Below, one piece after another: positions 23,813 through 32,369 of a DNA stretch of 64,000 nucleotides. Numbering within the stretch: position 1 is the first letter of the stretch; each line of letters begins with the position of its first letter. The stretch covers positions 1 through 64,000 of the forward strand of contig JAIENY010000007.1 of assembly GCA_019750915.1 (NCBI GenBank), read 5' to 3'. The notes beneath the pieces are model-generated. The model was not told the DNA's origin. It made no database searches and saw nothing but the letters and a program-made list of their open reading frames with translations. A program made the translations under genes and the position numbers. The stretch comes from Xanthobacteraceae bacterium. Lineage in GTDB: Bacteria > Pseudomonadota > Alphaproteobacteria > Rhizobiales > Xanthobacteraceae.

Positions 23813-25006
23813 TTATTGAGCCGCGTTGAACGCAGCGAAGCCTTGCTCGATATCCGTTTTCAGGTCGTCGAGATTTTCCAGTCCGATATGGAAACGCAAG
23901 GCTGGCCCGTCAGGCGACCATTTTGTCGCGGTTCGATAGGCCGAGCAATCGAACGGGATCACAAGGCTTTCGAACCCGCCCCAGGAATAACCCATGCCGA
24001 ACAATTTCAGCGTGTCGAGCATGGCATCGACTGCCTTCATCGGAGCCGGGTTCAGAACGACGCTGAACAAGCCGCTGGCGCCCGTGAAGTCCCGTTTCCA
24101 GATCGCATATCCGGGATCGGTCTCAAGGGCAGGGTAGAGAACCTGCGCGACTTCTTTCCGTGTCTGAAGCCAGCGGGCCATTTCGAGCGCGGACCGCTGA
24201 TGGTGTGCAAGCCGAACCGAAAGCGTCCGAAGACCGCGCAGCGCGAGGAACATGTCATCCGGCCCTGCACACAACCCGAGCAGATAGACCGTCTCTGACA
24301 ATTTCGGCCATGTCCCGGAGTTGGCAGAAATCGTGCCAAACATGATGTCGGAATGGCCGCCGATGTATTTAGTCGCTGCCTGGATGCTGATATCGACGCC
24401 CTGATCGAGCGAGCGATGATAGAGCGGCGTTCCCCAGGTATTGTCATCAAGAACGACGGCACCGTGCTCGTGAGCAACCGCTGCAATCGCAGGGATGTCC
24501 GGCATCTCGAACGACTGTGACCCCGGTGCTTCCACCAGCACGGCCTTTGTGTTCGGTTTGAACAATGCCGCAATCCCCGAGCCGATCATCGGATCGAAGT
24601 AGGTCGTTTCCACGCCATAGGCAGCGAGCACACCGTTACAGAAATTCCGGGTTGGCCGATAAACACTGTCGATAACGAGCAGGTGATCGCCAGCCTTCAG
24701 GACCGAAAACAACGCCGCGGTAATTGCAGATACGCCGGAGGGCGCCAATGCAACTCCTGCGCAGTTCGGCCCTTCCAATGCAATCAGCGCTTCCTGTAAG
24801 GCCTTGCTGGTCGGCGTGCCGATGCGCCCGTACTGGAATTCCCCGCGATGGGCATGCAAATCGGCGGCTGTCGGATATAGCACGGTTGAGCCACGGACAA
24901 CTGGTGGATTGACAAAACCGCGTTGGGCCAACGTGTCACGCCCCGCTGTGACCAGCGTGGTGTCAATTCCTTGATTCCGGGAATCAGTTTTATCCGATCG
25001 GGACGC
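23813..25006 (-). CDS. metC: cystathionine beta-lyase
   Basis: This 397-residue PLP enzyme of the Cys/Met metabolism family cleaves cystathionine to homocysteine, pyruvate and ammonia. Conserved segments are RGSTVLYPTAADLHAH, EFQYGRIGTPTSKALQEAL, the PLP-ring region APSGVSAITAAL, VLDDNTWGTP and the PLP-lysine motif ATKYIGGHSD. The ending YSWGGFESLVIPFD is characteristic of cystathionine beta-lyase rather than gamma-synthase. A GTG at 25030 in frame is another start; neither has a convincing Shine-Dalgarno sequence. It diverges from the aap operon over a 143-bp region, with no visible S-box-like element. Confidence 0.92.
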   Translation of the reverse strand, partial: ASRSDKTDSRNQGIDTTLVTAGRDTLAQRGFVNPPVVRGSTVLYPTAADLHAHRGEFQYGRIGTPTSKALQEALIALEGPNCAGVALAPSGVSAITAALFSVLKAGDHLLVIDSVYRPTRNFCNGVLAAYGVETTYFDPMIGSGIAALFKPNTKAVLVEAPGSQSFEMPDIPAIAAVAHEHGAVVLDDNTWGTPLYHRSLDQGVDISIQAATKYIGGHSDIMFGTISANSGTWPKLSETVYLLGLCAGPDDMFLALRGLRTLSVRLAHHQRSALEMARWLQTRKEVAQVLYPALETDPGYAIWKRDFTGASGLFSVVLNPAPMKAVDAMLDTLKLFGMGYSWGGFESLVIPFDCSAYRTATKWSPDGPALRFHIGLENLDDLKTDIEQGFAAFNAAQ

Positions 25007-25149
25007 CATTGCCGGACAATAAGCTGCCACGACACCAAAAGGTCAACCCCTGTGCATACCGGCTGATGAAAAGGCATCGGAGTATTAGCCAGCAGCCCTG
25101 CAGAAATGCTAAGTGTAGTTCCAGCATCGGCAGACTGAGAGGTTTTTTC

Positions 25150-26166
25150 ATGAAATACATCTCGTATGGGATCGTTGTCGCTCTATTGGCCTTTGTCGGG
25201 GGCGGGTCTGTCCGCGCGCAGACGCTCAAGGCGATCCAGGACCGCGGTGTCCTGTCATGCGGTGTCAGCCAGGGGCTGCCTGGCTTTTCGGCGCCAGACG
25301 ATACAGGCAAGTGGAGCGGTCTTGATGTTGATGTGTGCCGCGCGATTGCCGCGGCCATTTTTAATGATCCCATGAAGGTGAAGTTTGTGCCGCTATCGGC
25401 CAAGGACCGCTTCACTGCGTTGCAGTCCGGAGAGATCGACGTGTTATCGCGCAATACGACATGGACGTTGTCACGCGACGCTTCCCTTGGATTGAATTTC
25501 ACCGGTGTGACCTATTACGACGGCCAGGGATTTCTGGTTCGCAAGGCCCTAAAGGTGAATTCGGCGCTGGAGTTGAATGGCGCGTCCGTTTGCGTCCAGA
25601 CCGGCACGACGACGGAACAGAACCTCGCCGATTACTTCCGTGCCAACAATATGAAATACGAAGTGGTCGCGTTCGCCACCGCCGACGAGACGATCAAGGC
25701 TTACGAGTCCGGACGGTGCGATGTGTTTTCCTCCGACATCTCGCAGCTTTACGCCGAGCGCCTCAAGTTCAGCAATCCGGATGATCACGTCGTATTGCAG
25801 GATATCATTTCCAAGGAGCCGCTCGGTCCCGTCGTTCGCCAAGGCGACGATCAATGGTTCGACATTGTCAAATGGACGTTGTTTGCGATGATCAGCGCCG
25901 AGGAGCTCGCCGTCACTCAGCGCAACGTCACCGAAATGGTAAAGTCCAACAAGCCGGAAATCCAGAGGCTGCTCGGGGCCGATGGAAATCTCGGCGAGCA
26001 ACTCGGGCTGCCGAAGGACTGGGTCGTCAGGATCGTGAAGGCGGTCGGCAACTACGGCGAAGCCTTTGAACGCAACGTTGGAGCGGGCTCCAAGCTTCAA
26101 ATTGCGCGGGGTCTCAACAAACTCTGGAATCAGGGGGGCATTCAGTTCGCGCCGCCTCTTCGCTAG
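25150..26166 (+). CDS. aapJ: general L-amino-acid ABC transporter, periplasmic binding protein
   Basis: This 338-residue solute-binding protein has a signal peptide (KYISYGIVVALLAFVGGG, cleavage near VRAQ) and the AapJ pattern: LKAIQDRGVLSCGVSQGLPG, WSGLDVDVCRAIAAAIF, DVLSRNTTWTLSRD and CVQTGTTTEQNLADYF. AGAGG lies seven bases before the ATG; upstream in-frame codons are non-coding in character. The Rhizobium AapJQMP system takes up a wide range of L-amino acids and also affects efflux. The length is typical of AapJ (about 340), longer than ordinary glutamine-binding proteins. Expression is often under nitrogen control, but I see no NtrC or sigma-54 site upstream. Confidence 0.94.
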   Translation: MKYISYGIVVALLAFVGGGSVRAQTLKAIQDRGVLSCGVSQGLPGFSAPDDTGKWSGLDVDVCRAIAAAIFNDPMKVKFVPLSAKDRFTALQSGEIDVLSRNTTWTLSRDASLGLNFTGVTYYDGQGFLVRKALKVNSALELNGASVCVQTGTTTEQNLADYFRANNMKYEVVAFATADETIKAYESGRCDVFSSDISQLYAERLKFSNPDDHVVLQDIISKEPLGPVVRQGDDQWFDIVKWTLFAMISAEELAVTQRNVTEMVKSNKPEIQRLLGADGNLGEQLGLPKDWVVRIVKAVGNYGEAFERNVGAGSKLQIARGLNKLWNQGGIQFAPPLR

Positions 26167-26181
26167 CGGCGGAACGGCAGC

Positions 26182-27387
26182 ATGCCGATGGAGGCGCGTA
26201 AACCGCCACGCCAATTTGGTACAAGGCTGCGTCGTCTTGTGCTGGGCGACGTCGACCGGATCGGTATCGTTCTTCAACTGGCGTTCGTTGCGCTGCTTGT
26301 ATGGCTCGCGCGTGATATTGTTCTGAACGCCCGTGAGAATTTGCGCGCCCAGCATATATCGTCCGGGTTCGGCTTTCTGTCGAACTCGGCGGGGTTCGCG
26401 GTCAACCAATCGCTGATCCCTTATTCGGAGTCCGATACTTATCTGCGTGTTTTCGTCGTCGGGCTGCTGAACACTTTGCTTGTCTCAGTGATCGGCATCG
26501 TGTTCGCGACTATCATAGGCTTTGCTGTTGCGCTGGGGCGCTTGTCACCCAACTGGCTGTTGTCTCGTATTTGCACCGGCTATGTCGAATTGATCCGTAA
26601 CCTGCCGCTGCTGTTTCAGATCCTGTTCTGGTATCTCGCTGTTCTTGCGGCGTTGCCGTCACCCCGCCAGAGCATTTCGGCGTTCGGGTTGGGATTTCTG
26701 AACAACCGCGGCTTTGTTATCCCTCATCCGATTTTGCAGAGTGGATGGAGCGTCTTTGCCGTGGCGGTCGCGTCGGGAATCTGCGCTTCGCTCGCCATGA
26801 GTTATTATTCTAGGCGCCGCCTCTTCGCGACGGGCGAGAAACTTACGATCTGGCCGTTTGTCCTCGCCATGCTGTTGGGATTGCCTCTGTTGAGCGTCGG
26901 TCTGTTTGGCTCGCCGTTGCATTGGGAGATTCCACAGCTTCGCGGGTTCAATTTCGTCGGCGGCGTCCGTATTGTGCCGGAACTGGTTGCGCTGACGCTC
27001 GCGCTGTCGACATACACCGCCTCGTTCATCGCCGAAACCGTGCGAGCGGGCATCCTGTCGGTGCACAAGGGACAGATGGAGGCGGGCGCATCTCTCGGAC
27101 TGTCGCGTCGGGAAGTCTTGCGACTGGTGATCGTGCCTCAGGCGATGCGGGTGATTCTGCCGCCGCTGACCAATCAATACCTGAACTTGACGAAGAACTC
27201 ATCCCTGGCGGTCGCGATCGGCTATCCCGATTTGTTTTCGGTATTTGCGGGCACGACTCTCAGTCAAACAGGTCAGGCCGTCGAGATTATCGCGATGACG
27301 ATGGGCTTTTATCTGGCGATTTCACTGCTCACCAGCGCTGCAATGAGCATTTACGGTTGGCGAATCGATCGGAGCCTGCGCGCATGA
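26182..27387 (+). CDS. aapQ: general L-amino-acid ABC transporter permease
   Basis: This 401-residue inner-membrane protein pairs with AapM. It has the long AapQ architecture: an N-terminal helix (IVLQLAFVALLVWLARDIV), a periplasmic stretch with SSGFGFLSNSAGFAVNQSLI, then the ABC permease domain with an inserted segment, and the EAA loop EAGASLGLSRREVLRLVIVP. It begins 15 bases after aapJ. A Met at position 3 is an alternative start. Its stop overlaps the start of aapM by ATGA. Confidence 0.94.
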   Translation: MPMEARKPPRQFGTRLRRLVLGDVDRIGIVLQLAFVALLVWLARDIVLNARENLRAQHISSGFGFLSNSAGFAVNQSLIPYSESDTYLRVFVVGLLNTLLVSVIGIVFATIIGFAVALGRLSPNWLLSRICTGYVELIRNLPLLFQILFWYLAVLAALPSPRQSISAFGLGFLNNRGFVIPHPILQSGWSVFAVAVASGICASLAMSYYSRRRLFATGEKLTIWPFVLAMLLGLPLLSVGLFGSPLHWEIPQLRGFNFVGGVRIVPELVALTLALSTYTASFIAETVRAGILSVHKGQMEAGASLGLSRREVLRLVIVPQAMRVILPPLTNQYLNLTKNSSLAVAIGYPDLFSVFAGTTLSQTGQAVEIIAMTMGFYLAISLLTSAAMSIYGWRIDRSLRA

Positions 27388-28745
27388 GCGAACGCCCGGC
27401 GACTTTTGTGCGAACCGAGCTGGTGCCGCCACGATCTCCGCCGATCATCATGACCGGGCTGATCGGATTTCTCCGGACACGGCTGTTCAATTCCCCTTTC
27501 AATATTGCACTGACGATCTTCAGCGTCGCCCTGCTGTGGGTTCTGGTCGTCCCGACTGTGAATTTTCTGTTTGTCGATGCGGTCTGGCAGGGCAGAGACC
27601 GGACAGCGTGTTTGGAAGCCAGCGCGGGACACCCGGTAGGCGCCTGCTGGCCCTTCATTCAGGCGAAACTCATGCAGTTGATTTACGGCTTCTATCCGGA
27701 AGATCAGCGCTGGCGGGCCAACCTCACATTCGCGCTCGCGGTCATTCTGCTGGTGCCGCTCCTCATTCCCCGCATTCCGGGCAAGACCATTAACGCAGCT
27801 TTGTTTTTCATCGCTTTTCCGTTCGTGGCATTTTTTCTGTTGCACGGGGGAGGCCTCAACGGCTTTGGGTTCTACTGGTTGGCTGAAGCTACCGGGTTGG
27901 CATGGACACCATCCGTATCGCGGTTCTGGATCGACTTTATCGCAACGGCCGCAATTGTTGTTCTCGGTACAGCATGGATCTTTGGCCGTCGCAGTGGCAG
28001 CCGGCCTGTGCTGATCGCAGCGATTACCTTCGTGGCGATCGCCGCGGTTATCCTGCTGATGCATCTTGACCGTGGAGGTTTGTCTCGGGTCGATACGCGG
28101 CAATGGGGCGGCCTGCTGGTCACGCTCGTTGTGTCCGTGACTGGGATTGTCGCTTCAATGCCGATTGGCGTTGCGCTGGCGCTCGGCCGTACTTCTAAGA
28201 TACCGCTCATTAAAATGTGCTCGGTCGTCTTCATCGAGTTCTGGCGCGGTGTACCCCTCATCACGGTGCTTTTCTTCGCAACTTACATGTTGCCGTTGTT
28301 CCTGCCGGGTGACTTCACGATCGACGCGCTTGTGCGCGTGCTGGTCGGGACCGCACTGTTCGCCGGGGCCTACAACGCCGAAGTCATACGCGGAGGACTG
28401 CTGGCGATCCCGCGCGGGCAGGGGGAGGCAGCCAAGGCGCTCGGCCTTTCTTATGCGAAGACAACGGGTTTGATCGTCATGCCGCAGGCCCTGCGGCATG
28501 TCATTCCTGGGCTGGTGAATAGCTTTATCGCTCTGTTCAAGGATACAACGCTGGTTCTGATCGTCGCGATTTTCGATCTTCTGGGATCGTTGCGGGCGGC
28601 ATTCGCCGATCCGAACTGGGCGACGCCGACGACGCTGTTCACCGGCTTTGCATTCACCGGCCTGATTTACTGGGTCGGTTGCTTTGCGATGTCGCGCTAT
28701 TCGCTGTTTGTCGAACGGCGTCTCAATGCACATCGCCAGACGTGA
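27384..28745 (+). CDS. aapM: general L-amino-acid ABC transporter permease
   Basis: This 453-residue partner permease starts MSERPATFVRTELVPPRSPP, the typical AapM N-terminus, and has helices before and after a long loop containing RTACLEASAGHPVGACWPFI with three cysteines, a feature of AapM proteins. The C-terminal permease domain has the EAA motif EAAKALGLSYAKTTGLIVMP. The start is fixed by the ATGA overlap with aapQ; the frame is open for another 460 bases upstream only because it lies antiphase inside aapQ. It is followed after 12 bp by the ATPase gene. Confidence 0.94.
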   Translation: MSERPATFVRTELVPPRSPPIIMTGLIGFLRTRLFNSPFNIALTIFSVALLWVLVVPTVNFLFVDAVWQGRDRTACLEASAGHPVGACWPFIQAKLMQLIYGFYPEDQRWRANLTFALAVILLVPLLIPRIPGKTINAALFFIAFPFVAFFLLHGGGLNGFGFYWLAEATGLAWTPSVSRFWIDFIATAAIVVLGTAWIFGRRSGSRPVLIAAITFVAIAAVILLMHLDRGGLSRVDTRQWGGLLVTLVVSVTGIVASMPIGVALALGRTSKIPLIKMCSVVFIEFWRGVPLITVLFFATYMLPLFLPGDFTIDALVRVLVGTALFAGAYNAEVIRGGLLAIPRGQGEAAKALGLSYAKTTGLIVMPQALRHVIPGLVNSFIALFKDTTLVLIVAIFDLLGSLRAAFADPNWATPTTLFTGFAFTGLIYWVGCFAMSRYSLFVERRLNAHRQT

Positions 28746-28757
28746 GATGGGAATTCG

Positions 28758-29498
28758 ATGACAAACGATCCGATCATACGCATCCAGGGACTGAACAAGT
28801 GGTACGGCCAGTTTCATGTGCTGCGTGATGTCAACCTGGATGTCGGGCGTAAGGAGCGCATCGTCATTTGCGGCCCGTCTGGATCTGGCAAATCGACACT
28901 CATCCGCTGCATCAATGCGCTGGAGGAGTTTCAGGAGGGCCAGATCGTCGTCGATGGGATCGAGCTTGGTCCCAAGCTGAAACAGGTCGATGCGGTCAGG
29001 CGCGAAGTCGGCATGGTGTTCCAGAGCTTCAACCTGTTTCCGCATCTGACGGTGCTGGACAATTGCACGCTGGCGCCGATCTGGGTTCGGAACATTCCGA
29101 AAAAGCAGGCCGAAGAAACCGCGATGAAGTACCTGGAGCGCGTACGTATTCCGGACAAGGCCGGCAAGTATCCGGGCCAAATCTCAGGCGGCCAGCAGCA
29201 GCGGGTCGCGATTGCCCGTGCACTGGCGATGAACCCGAAGGTGATGTTGTTTGACGAGCCGACCTCCGCGCTCGATCCAGAGATGGTCAAGGAGGTGCTC
29301 GACACCATCGTCGATCTTGCCGACGACGGCATGACCATGATGGTCGTGACGCATGAAATGGGCTTCGCACGCGAGGTCGCAAACCGTGTCGTGTTCATGG
29401 ACGCGGGGCAGGTGATCGAGATCAATACGCCGAATGAGTTTTTCGCCAACCCGCAGAATGAGCGGACGAAAAAATTCCTGAGTCAGATATTGCGGTAA
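28758..29498 (+). CDS. aapP: general L-amino-acid ABC transporter ATPase
   Basis: This 246-residue ATP-binding subunit energises the AapQM permease. Walker A is GPSGSGKST at 39-47, the signature is SGGQQQR, Walker B is [12 protein letters not shown], and the switch His is VVTHEMGFA. The sequence ends [11 protein letters not shown], the usual terminus of polar-amino-acid ATPases. It is the last gene of the aapJQMP operon; its stop codon directly abuts the stop codon of the convergent cysteine-synthase-like gene, leaving no room for an ordinary intergenic terminator. Confidence 0.95.
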   Translation: MTNDPIIRIQGLNKWYGQFHVLRDVNLDVGRKERIVICGPSGSGKSTLIRCINALEEFQEGQIVVDGIELGPKLKQVDAVRREVGMVFQSFNLFPHLTVLDNCTLAPIWVRNIPKKQAEETAMKYLERVRIPDKAGKYPGQISGGQQQRVAIARALAMNPKVMLFDEPTSALDPEMVKEVLDTIVDLADDGMTMMVVTHEMGFAREVANRVVFMDAGQVIEINTPNEFFANPQNERTKKFLSQILR

Positions 29499-30536
29499 TC
29501 AGGCTTTTTCGTAGGGGACCGGGATATCGACCTTTCGCTCCAGCCACTCGGGCACAGGCAGATGCTTGGAGCGCAGGAATTCCGGATTGAACAGCTTCGA
29601 CTGGTATCGCGTGCCGTAATCGCACAGCACAGTCACGATGGTGTGTCCGGGACCGAGATCCTTGGCCATGCGGATGGCGCCAGCGATGTTGATGCCGGAT
29701 GACCCGCCAAGGCAAAGCCCCTCATGTTCGAGAAGATCGAACACAATCGGAACGGCTTCTTCGTCGGGAATTTGGTAGGCGAGATCGACGGGGGCGCCTT
29801 CGAGGTTTGCCGTGATACGTCCCTGACCGATACCCTCGGTAATCGAGGAGCCTTCCGCCTTCAGAACACCCGTCGTGTAATAGCTGTACAGCGCCGCTCC
29901 CATCGGGTCCGCGATGCCGATCTTGACGTCCCCGCTTTTGGCCTTGAGGCCAATGCCGACGCCAGCCAGCGTGCCGCCTGATCCGACCGAGCAGATGAAG
30001 CCGTCGAGTTTGCCGTCGGTCTGCGCCCAGATTTCAGGCGCCGTCGTCTCGACGTGCGCCTGCCGATTGGCGACGTTGTCGAATTGATTGGCCCAGATCG
30101 CGCCCTTCGGTTCGGTCTTCGCCAACTGCGCGGCCAGACGGCCAGAGAGGCGAACATAATTATTGGGATTGGAATACGGGACGGCAGGCACCTCAACCAG
30201 CTCCGCGCCGCAGAGCCTGAGCATATCTTTCTTTTCCTGGCTTTGAGTTTCCGGAATGACAATCACGGTCCGGAAACCAAGCGCATTTGCAACCAGCGCT
30301 ATGCCGATGCCGGTGTTGCCCGCAGTTCCTTCGACGATGGTGCCGCCCGGTTTCAATGTACCGCGTGCGACGGCATCGCGGATAATGAACAGCGCGGCGC
30401 GGTCTTTGACAGACTGCCCGGGGTTCATGAACTCGGCCTTGCCAAGGATCTCGCAGCCGGTCTGCTCGGAGGCCTGTTTGAGTCTGATCAGGGGTGTGTT
30501 GCCGATCGCATCGACGACGTCATTTCGAATAAGCAT
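29499..30536 (-). CDS. cysK: cysteine synthase A-like PLP enzyme
   Basis: This 345-residue fold-type II PLP enzyme should make cysteine from O-acetylserine and sulfide, or run related desulfhydration. PLP-lysine is Lys44 in MNPGQSVKDRAA. The substrate loop reads EGTAGNTGIGIA, not the EPTSGNTG of classical CysK, and the phosphate loop GSGGTLAGVGIG is present. Length (345 against about 310-325 for CysK) comes from a C-terminal extension (RYQSKLFNPEFLRSKHLPVP). These features are shared with the second cysteine-synthase-like group, which includes cysteine desulfhydrases, so substrate direction is uncertain. It could supply or degrade cysteine next to the Aap importer and MetC. Confidence 0.85.
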   Translation of the reverse strand: MLIRNDVVDAIGNTPLIRLKQASEQTGCEILGKAEFMNPGQSVKDRAALFIIRDAVARGTLKPGGTIVEGTAGNTGIGIALVANALGFRTVIVIPETQSQEKKDMLRLCGAELVEVPAVPYSNPNNYVRLSGRLAAQLAKTEPKGAIWANQFDNVANRQAHVETTAPEIWAQTDGKLDGFICSVGSGGTLAGVGIGLKAKSGDVKIGIADPMGAALYSYYTTGVLKAEGSSITEGIGQGRITANLEGAPVDLAYQIPDEEAVPIVFDLLEHEGLCLGGSSGINIAGAIRMAKDLGPGHTIVTVLCDYGTRYQSKLFNPEFLRSKHLPVPEWLERKVDIPVPYEKA

Positions 30537-30666
30537 GGGACCGTGCTAAAACAGTTGGGCGGTCAAACTAGTGGCCGCCGACGCAGTTCACAAGACCGAC
30601 AATGATGACGCTTTTGGTGGGGCGGACTGCCCGACCCGTTGCGGATCGGCTTTGACGTCTCCACAA

Positions 30667-30783
30667 TCATCTGCCCGATGCGATTCGTGACTTTTCCGCC
30701 ACACGGCATAATTCGATGAAATCTTTGTAAGAAACGTGGACTTCACCGCCCGGGGAGCAGACCTGCGTTTCGATTCCGGGCAT
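30667..30783 (-). CDS. candidate 38-residue cytosolic protein
   Basis: This frame gives MPGIETQVCSPGGEVHVSYK, then a helical end with FIELCRVAEKSRIASGR. It has a balanced composition, a likely beta strand and amphipathic helix, and two cysteines. AAGG lies about 12 bases before the ATG. It is the only protein-like sequence in the gap between the cysK-like gene and the efflux operon. Support is modest: short length, weak ribosome binding site and no known family. Confidence 0.4.
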   Translation of the reverse strand: MPGIETQVCSPGGEVHVSYKDFIELCRVAEKSRIASGR

Positions 30784-30850
30784 AACGATGCCGAGCCTTA
30801 GCGTCCTGTTTCGGCACGCATAACGAGGCTTTTGGGGAAATGGTGCGGTC

Positions 30851-30864
30851 GCCGGTGTACCGGC
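30851..30864. promoter_or_regulatory. palindrome upstream of the efflux operon, possible operator
   Basis: GCCGGTGTACCGGC is a dyad with 6-bp arms and a two-base centre, 26 bases before the predicted start of the outer-membrane factor gene. A dimeric regulator site or an mRNA hairpin are both possible. Confidence 0.35.
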
Positions 30865-30890
30865 AACTGGTTTAGGGAAAGCCCAGATTT

Positions 30891-32369
30891 TTGCTCGCTC
30901 AGCGCAAACAACAGGGAGGCGGCGCGATAACGTCGATCCGGGACGTGGTGGCGCGGGCAGGTATGACGTTCGCCATGGCCGGATTGTTGTCCGGCTGTAT
31001 CTTGAAGGCGGACTTGCCAGATCCCGCGCTGGATATTCCCGGCGCCTATAAAGCCGATCGCAACAACAACGCGGATGCACCTCCCTCGCTGGACTGGTGG
31101 CGAGGCTTCAAGTCGCCTGAGCTCACGGCGCTGATGGAAGAGGGGCAGCGGGTCAATCTCGATGTTGCTGCTGCCGCAGCCCGCATCTTTCAGGCTGACG
31201 CGCTGGCGCGGACCGCGGGCGCCGCGCTGTTGCCTTCCGCCGGTCTGAACGGATCGGGGACCCGATCTAGATCGCCGTCCGGATTCTTGAACAATGGAGC
31301 GGTCAATAATCGTGGTGAAATAAGCACTTACGTGGCGTCTCTTAATGCAAGCTATGAAATCGATTTCTGGGGCAAGAACCGCGACGCTCTTCTCGCGGCG
31401 CAAGAAACCGCGAATGCGAACAGGTTTGCCCGCGACACGGTTGTCCTGTCGACACTTGCGAGTATCGCGAACGCTTATTTCACGGTCCTTTCGGCGCAGG
31501 ACCGCCTGAGGACGGCGAACGAAAACGTTGCCAGTGCTCAGCGGATCTACGATGCGATCAAAGCCCGCCTGAACGCGGGGACGAATTCCGATCTCGATCT
31601 GGCACAGCAGGAAAGTGTTCTTGCCCAGCAACGGGCGTCTATTCCACCGCTTCGGCAGGCGTTGAACCTGAATATCAACACGCTCGCGACACTGGTGGCC
31701 AGGCCGCCCGAGAGCGTGCGGATCACCGGCGGCTCAATGAGGCGTCTGTCTGTCCCGCGGATTACGCCCGGACTGCCCTCGGAACTTTTGACACAGCGGC
31801 CCGACATCCGGCAGCAGGAGGCGACCCTTGCCTCGGCGACTGCAAATGTCGGAAGCGCGCGTGCCCAGTTTTTCCCAACGATCCAGCTAACGGCGCAGGG
31901 CGGCTATCAAAGCGCAGCGCTGGCTGCGCTGTTCACGCCGCAGTCGGCCTTCTTCAATCTTGCCGCCGGTCTGACACAGCCGATCTTTGACGGCGGCCGC
32001 ATTCAGGCCAATTTCGACCTGACCAAGGCGCAGCAGGAAGAGCTGTTGCAGACCTATCGCAAAACCGTGATCTCGGCTTTTGCCGATGTCGACAACGCTC
32101 TTGATGCGATCCGTCAGACGACGGATCGCTTGCGGCTGCAGCGAGTGGTGGTTTCCGCCTCCCGCCGTGCCTTCGAATTGTCCGAAAAGCAACTGCAGGC
32201 TGGCACGGCCGACATCGTAACTGTGCTAAATACCGAGCTGACTCTGTTTCAGGCCCAGGACGCGCTTTGGCAAGATCAGCTCGCCTGGCTGCAAGCATAT
32301 GTCAGCCTGTTTCAGGCCCTAGGAGGCGGTTGGATGCCGAACACGACGGAGCCGGCGCATGCTCTTTAA
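30891..32369 (+). CDS. RND efflux outer-membrane factor lipoprotein (NodT/OprM family)
   Basis: This 492-residue TolC-fold channel is the outer part of the efflux pump. A lipobox MAGLLSGC with Cys36 marks it as a lipoprotein when started at the TTG at 30891, which has AGGGAAA ten bases upstream; an ATG at 30963 would leave too short a signal. Two outer-membrane-efflux repeats follow: DWWRGFKSPELTALM, SYEIDFWGKNRDALLAA, TQPIFDGGRIQANFDL and LSEKQLQAGTADIVTVLNTE. Beta-strand hairpins cross the outer membrane and alpha-helices form the periplasmic tunnel. The adaptor gene starts 11 bases before its stop. Confidence 0.9.
   Translation: MLAQRKQQGGGAITSIRDVVARAGMTFAMAGLLSGCILKADLPDPALDIPGAYKADRNNNADAPPSLDWWRGFKSPELTALMEEGQRVNLDVAAAAARIFQADALARTAGAALLPSAGLNGSGTRSRSPSGFLNNGAVNNRGEISTYVASLNASYEIDFWGKNRDALLAAQETANANRFARDTVVLSTLASIANAYFTVLSAQDRLRTANENVASAQRIYDAIKARLNAGTNSDLDLAQQESVLAQQRASIPPLRQALNLNINTLATLVARPPESVRITGGSMRRLSVPRITPGLPSELLTQRPDIRQQEATLASATANVGSARAQFFPTIQLTAQGGYQSAALAALFTPQSAFFNLAAGLTQPIFDGGRIQANFDLTKAQQEELLQTYRKTVISAFADVDNALDAIRQTTDRLRLQRVVVSASRRAFELSEKQLQAGTADIVTVLNTELTLFQAQDALWQDQLAWLQAYVSLFQALGGGWMPNTTEPAHAL

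Larger units (their letters stand above)
30537..30890. other. 354-bp intergenic region before the RND efflux operon
   Basis: Apart from the candidate 38-residue frame, this holds promoters for the leftward cysK-like gene and the rightward efflux operon, and a strong dyad at 30851-30864. No regulator gene (TetR, MarR or LysR type) is present. Confidence 0.6.

Noticed and set aside
25007-25149. S-adenosylmethionine riboswitch between metC and aapJ
   Set aside because: No SAM-II-like pseudoknot or conserved core could be recognised in either direction.
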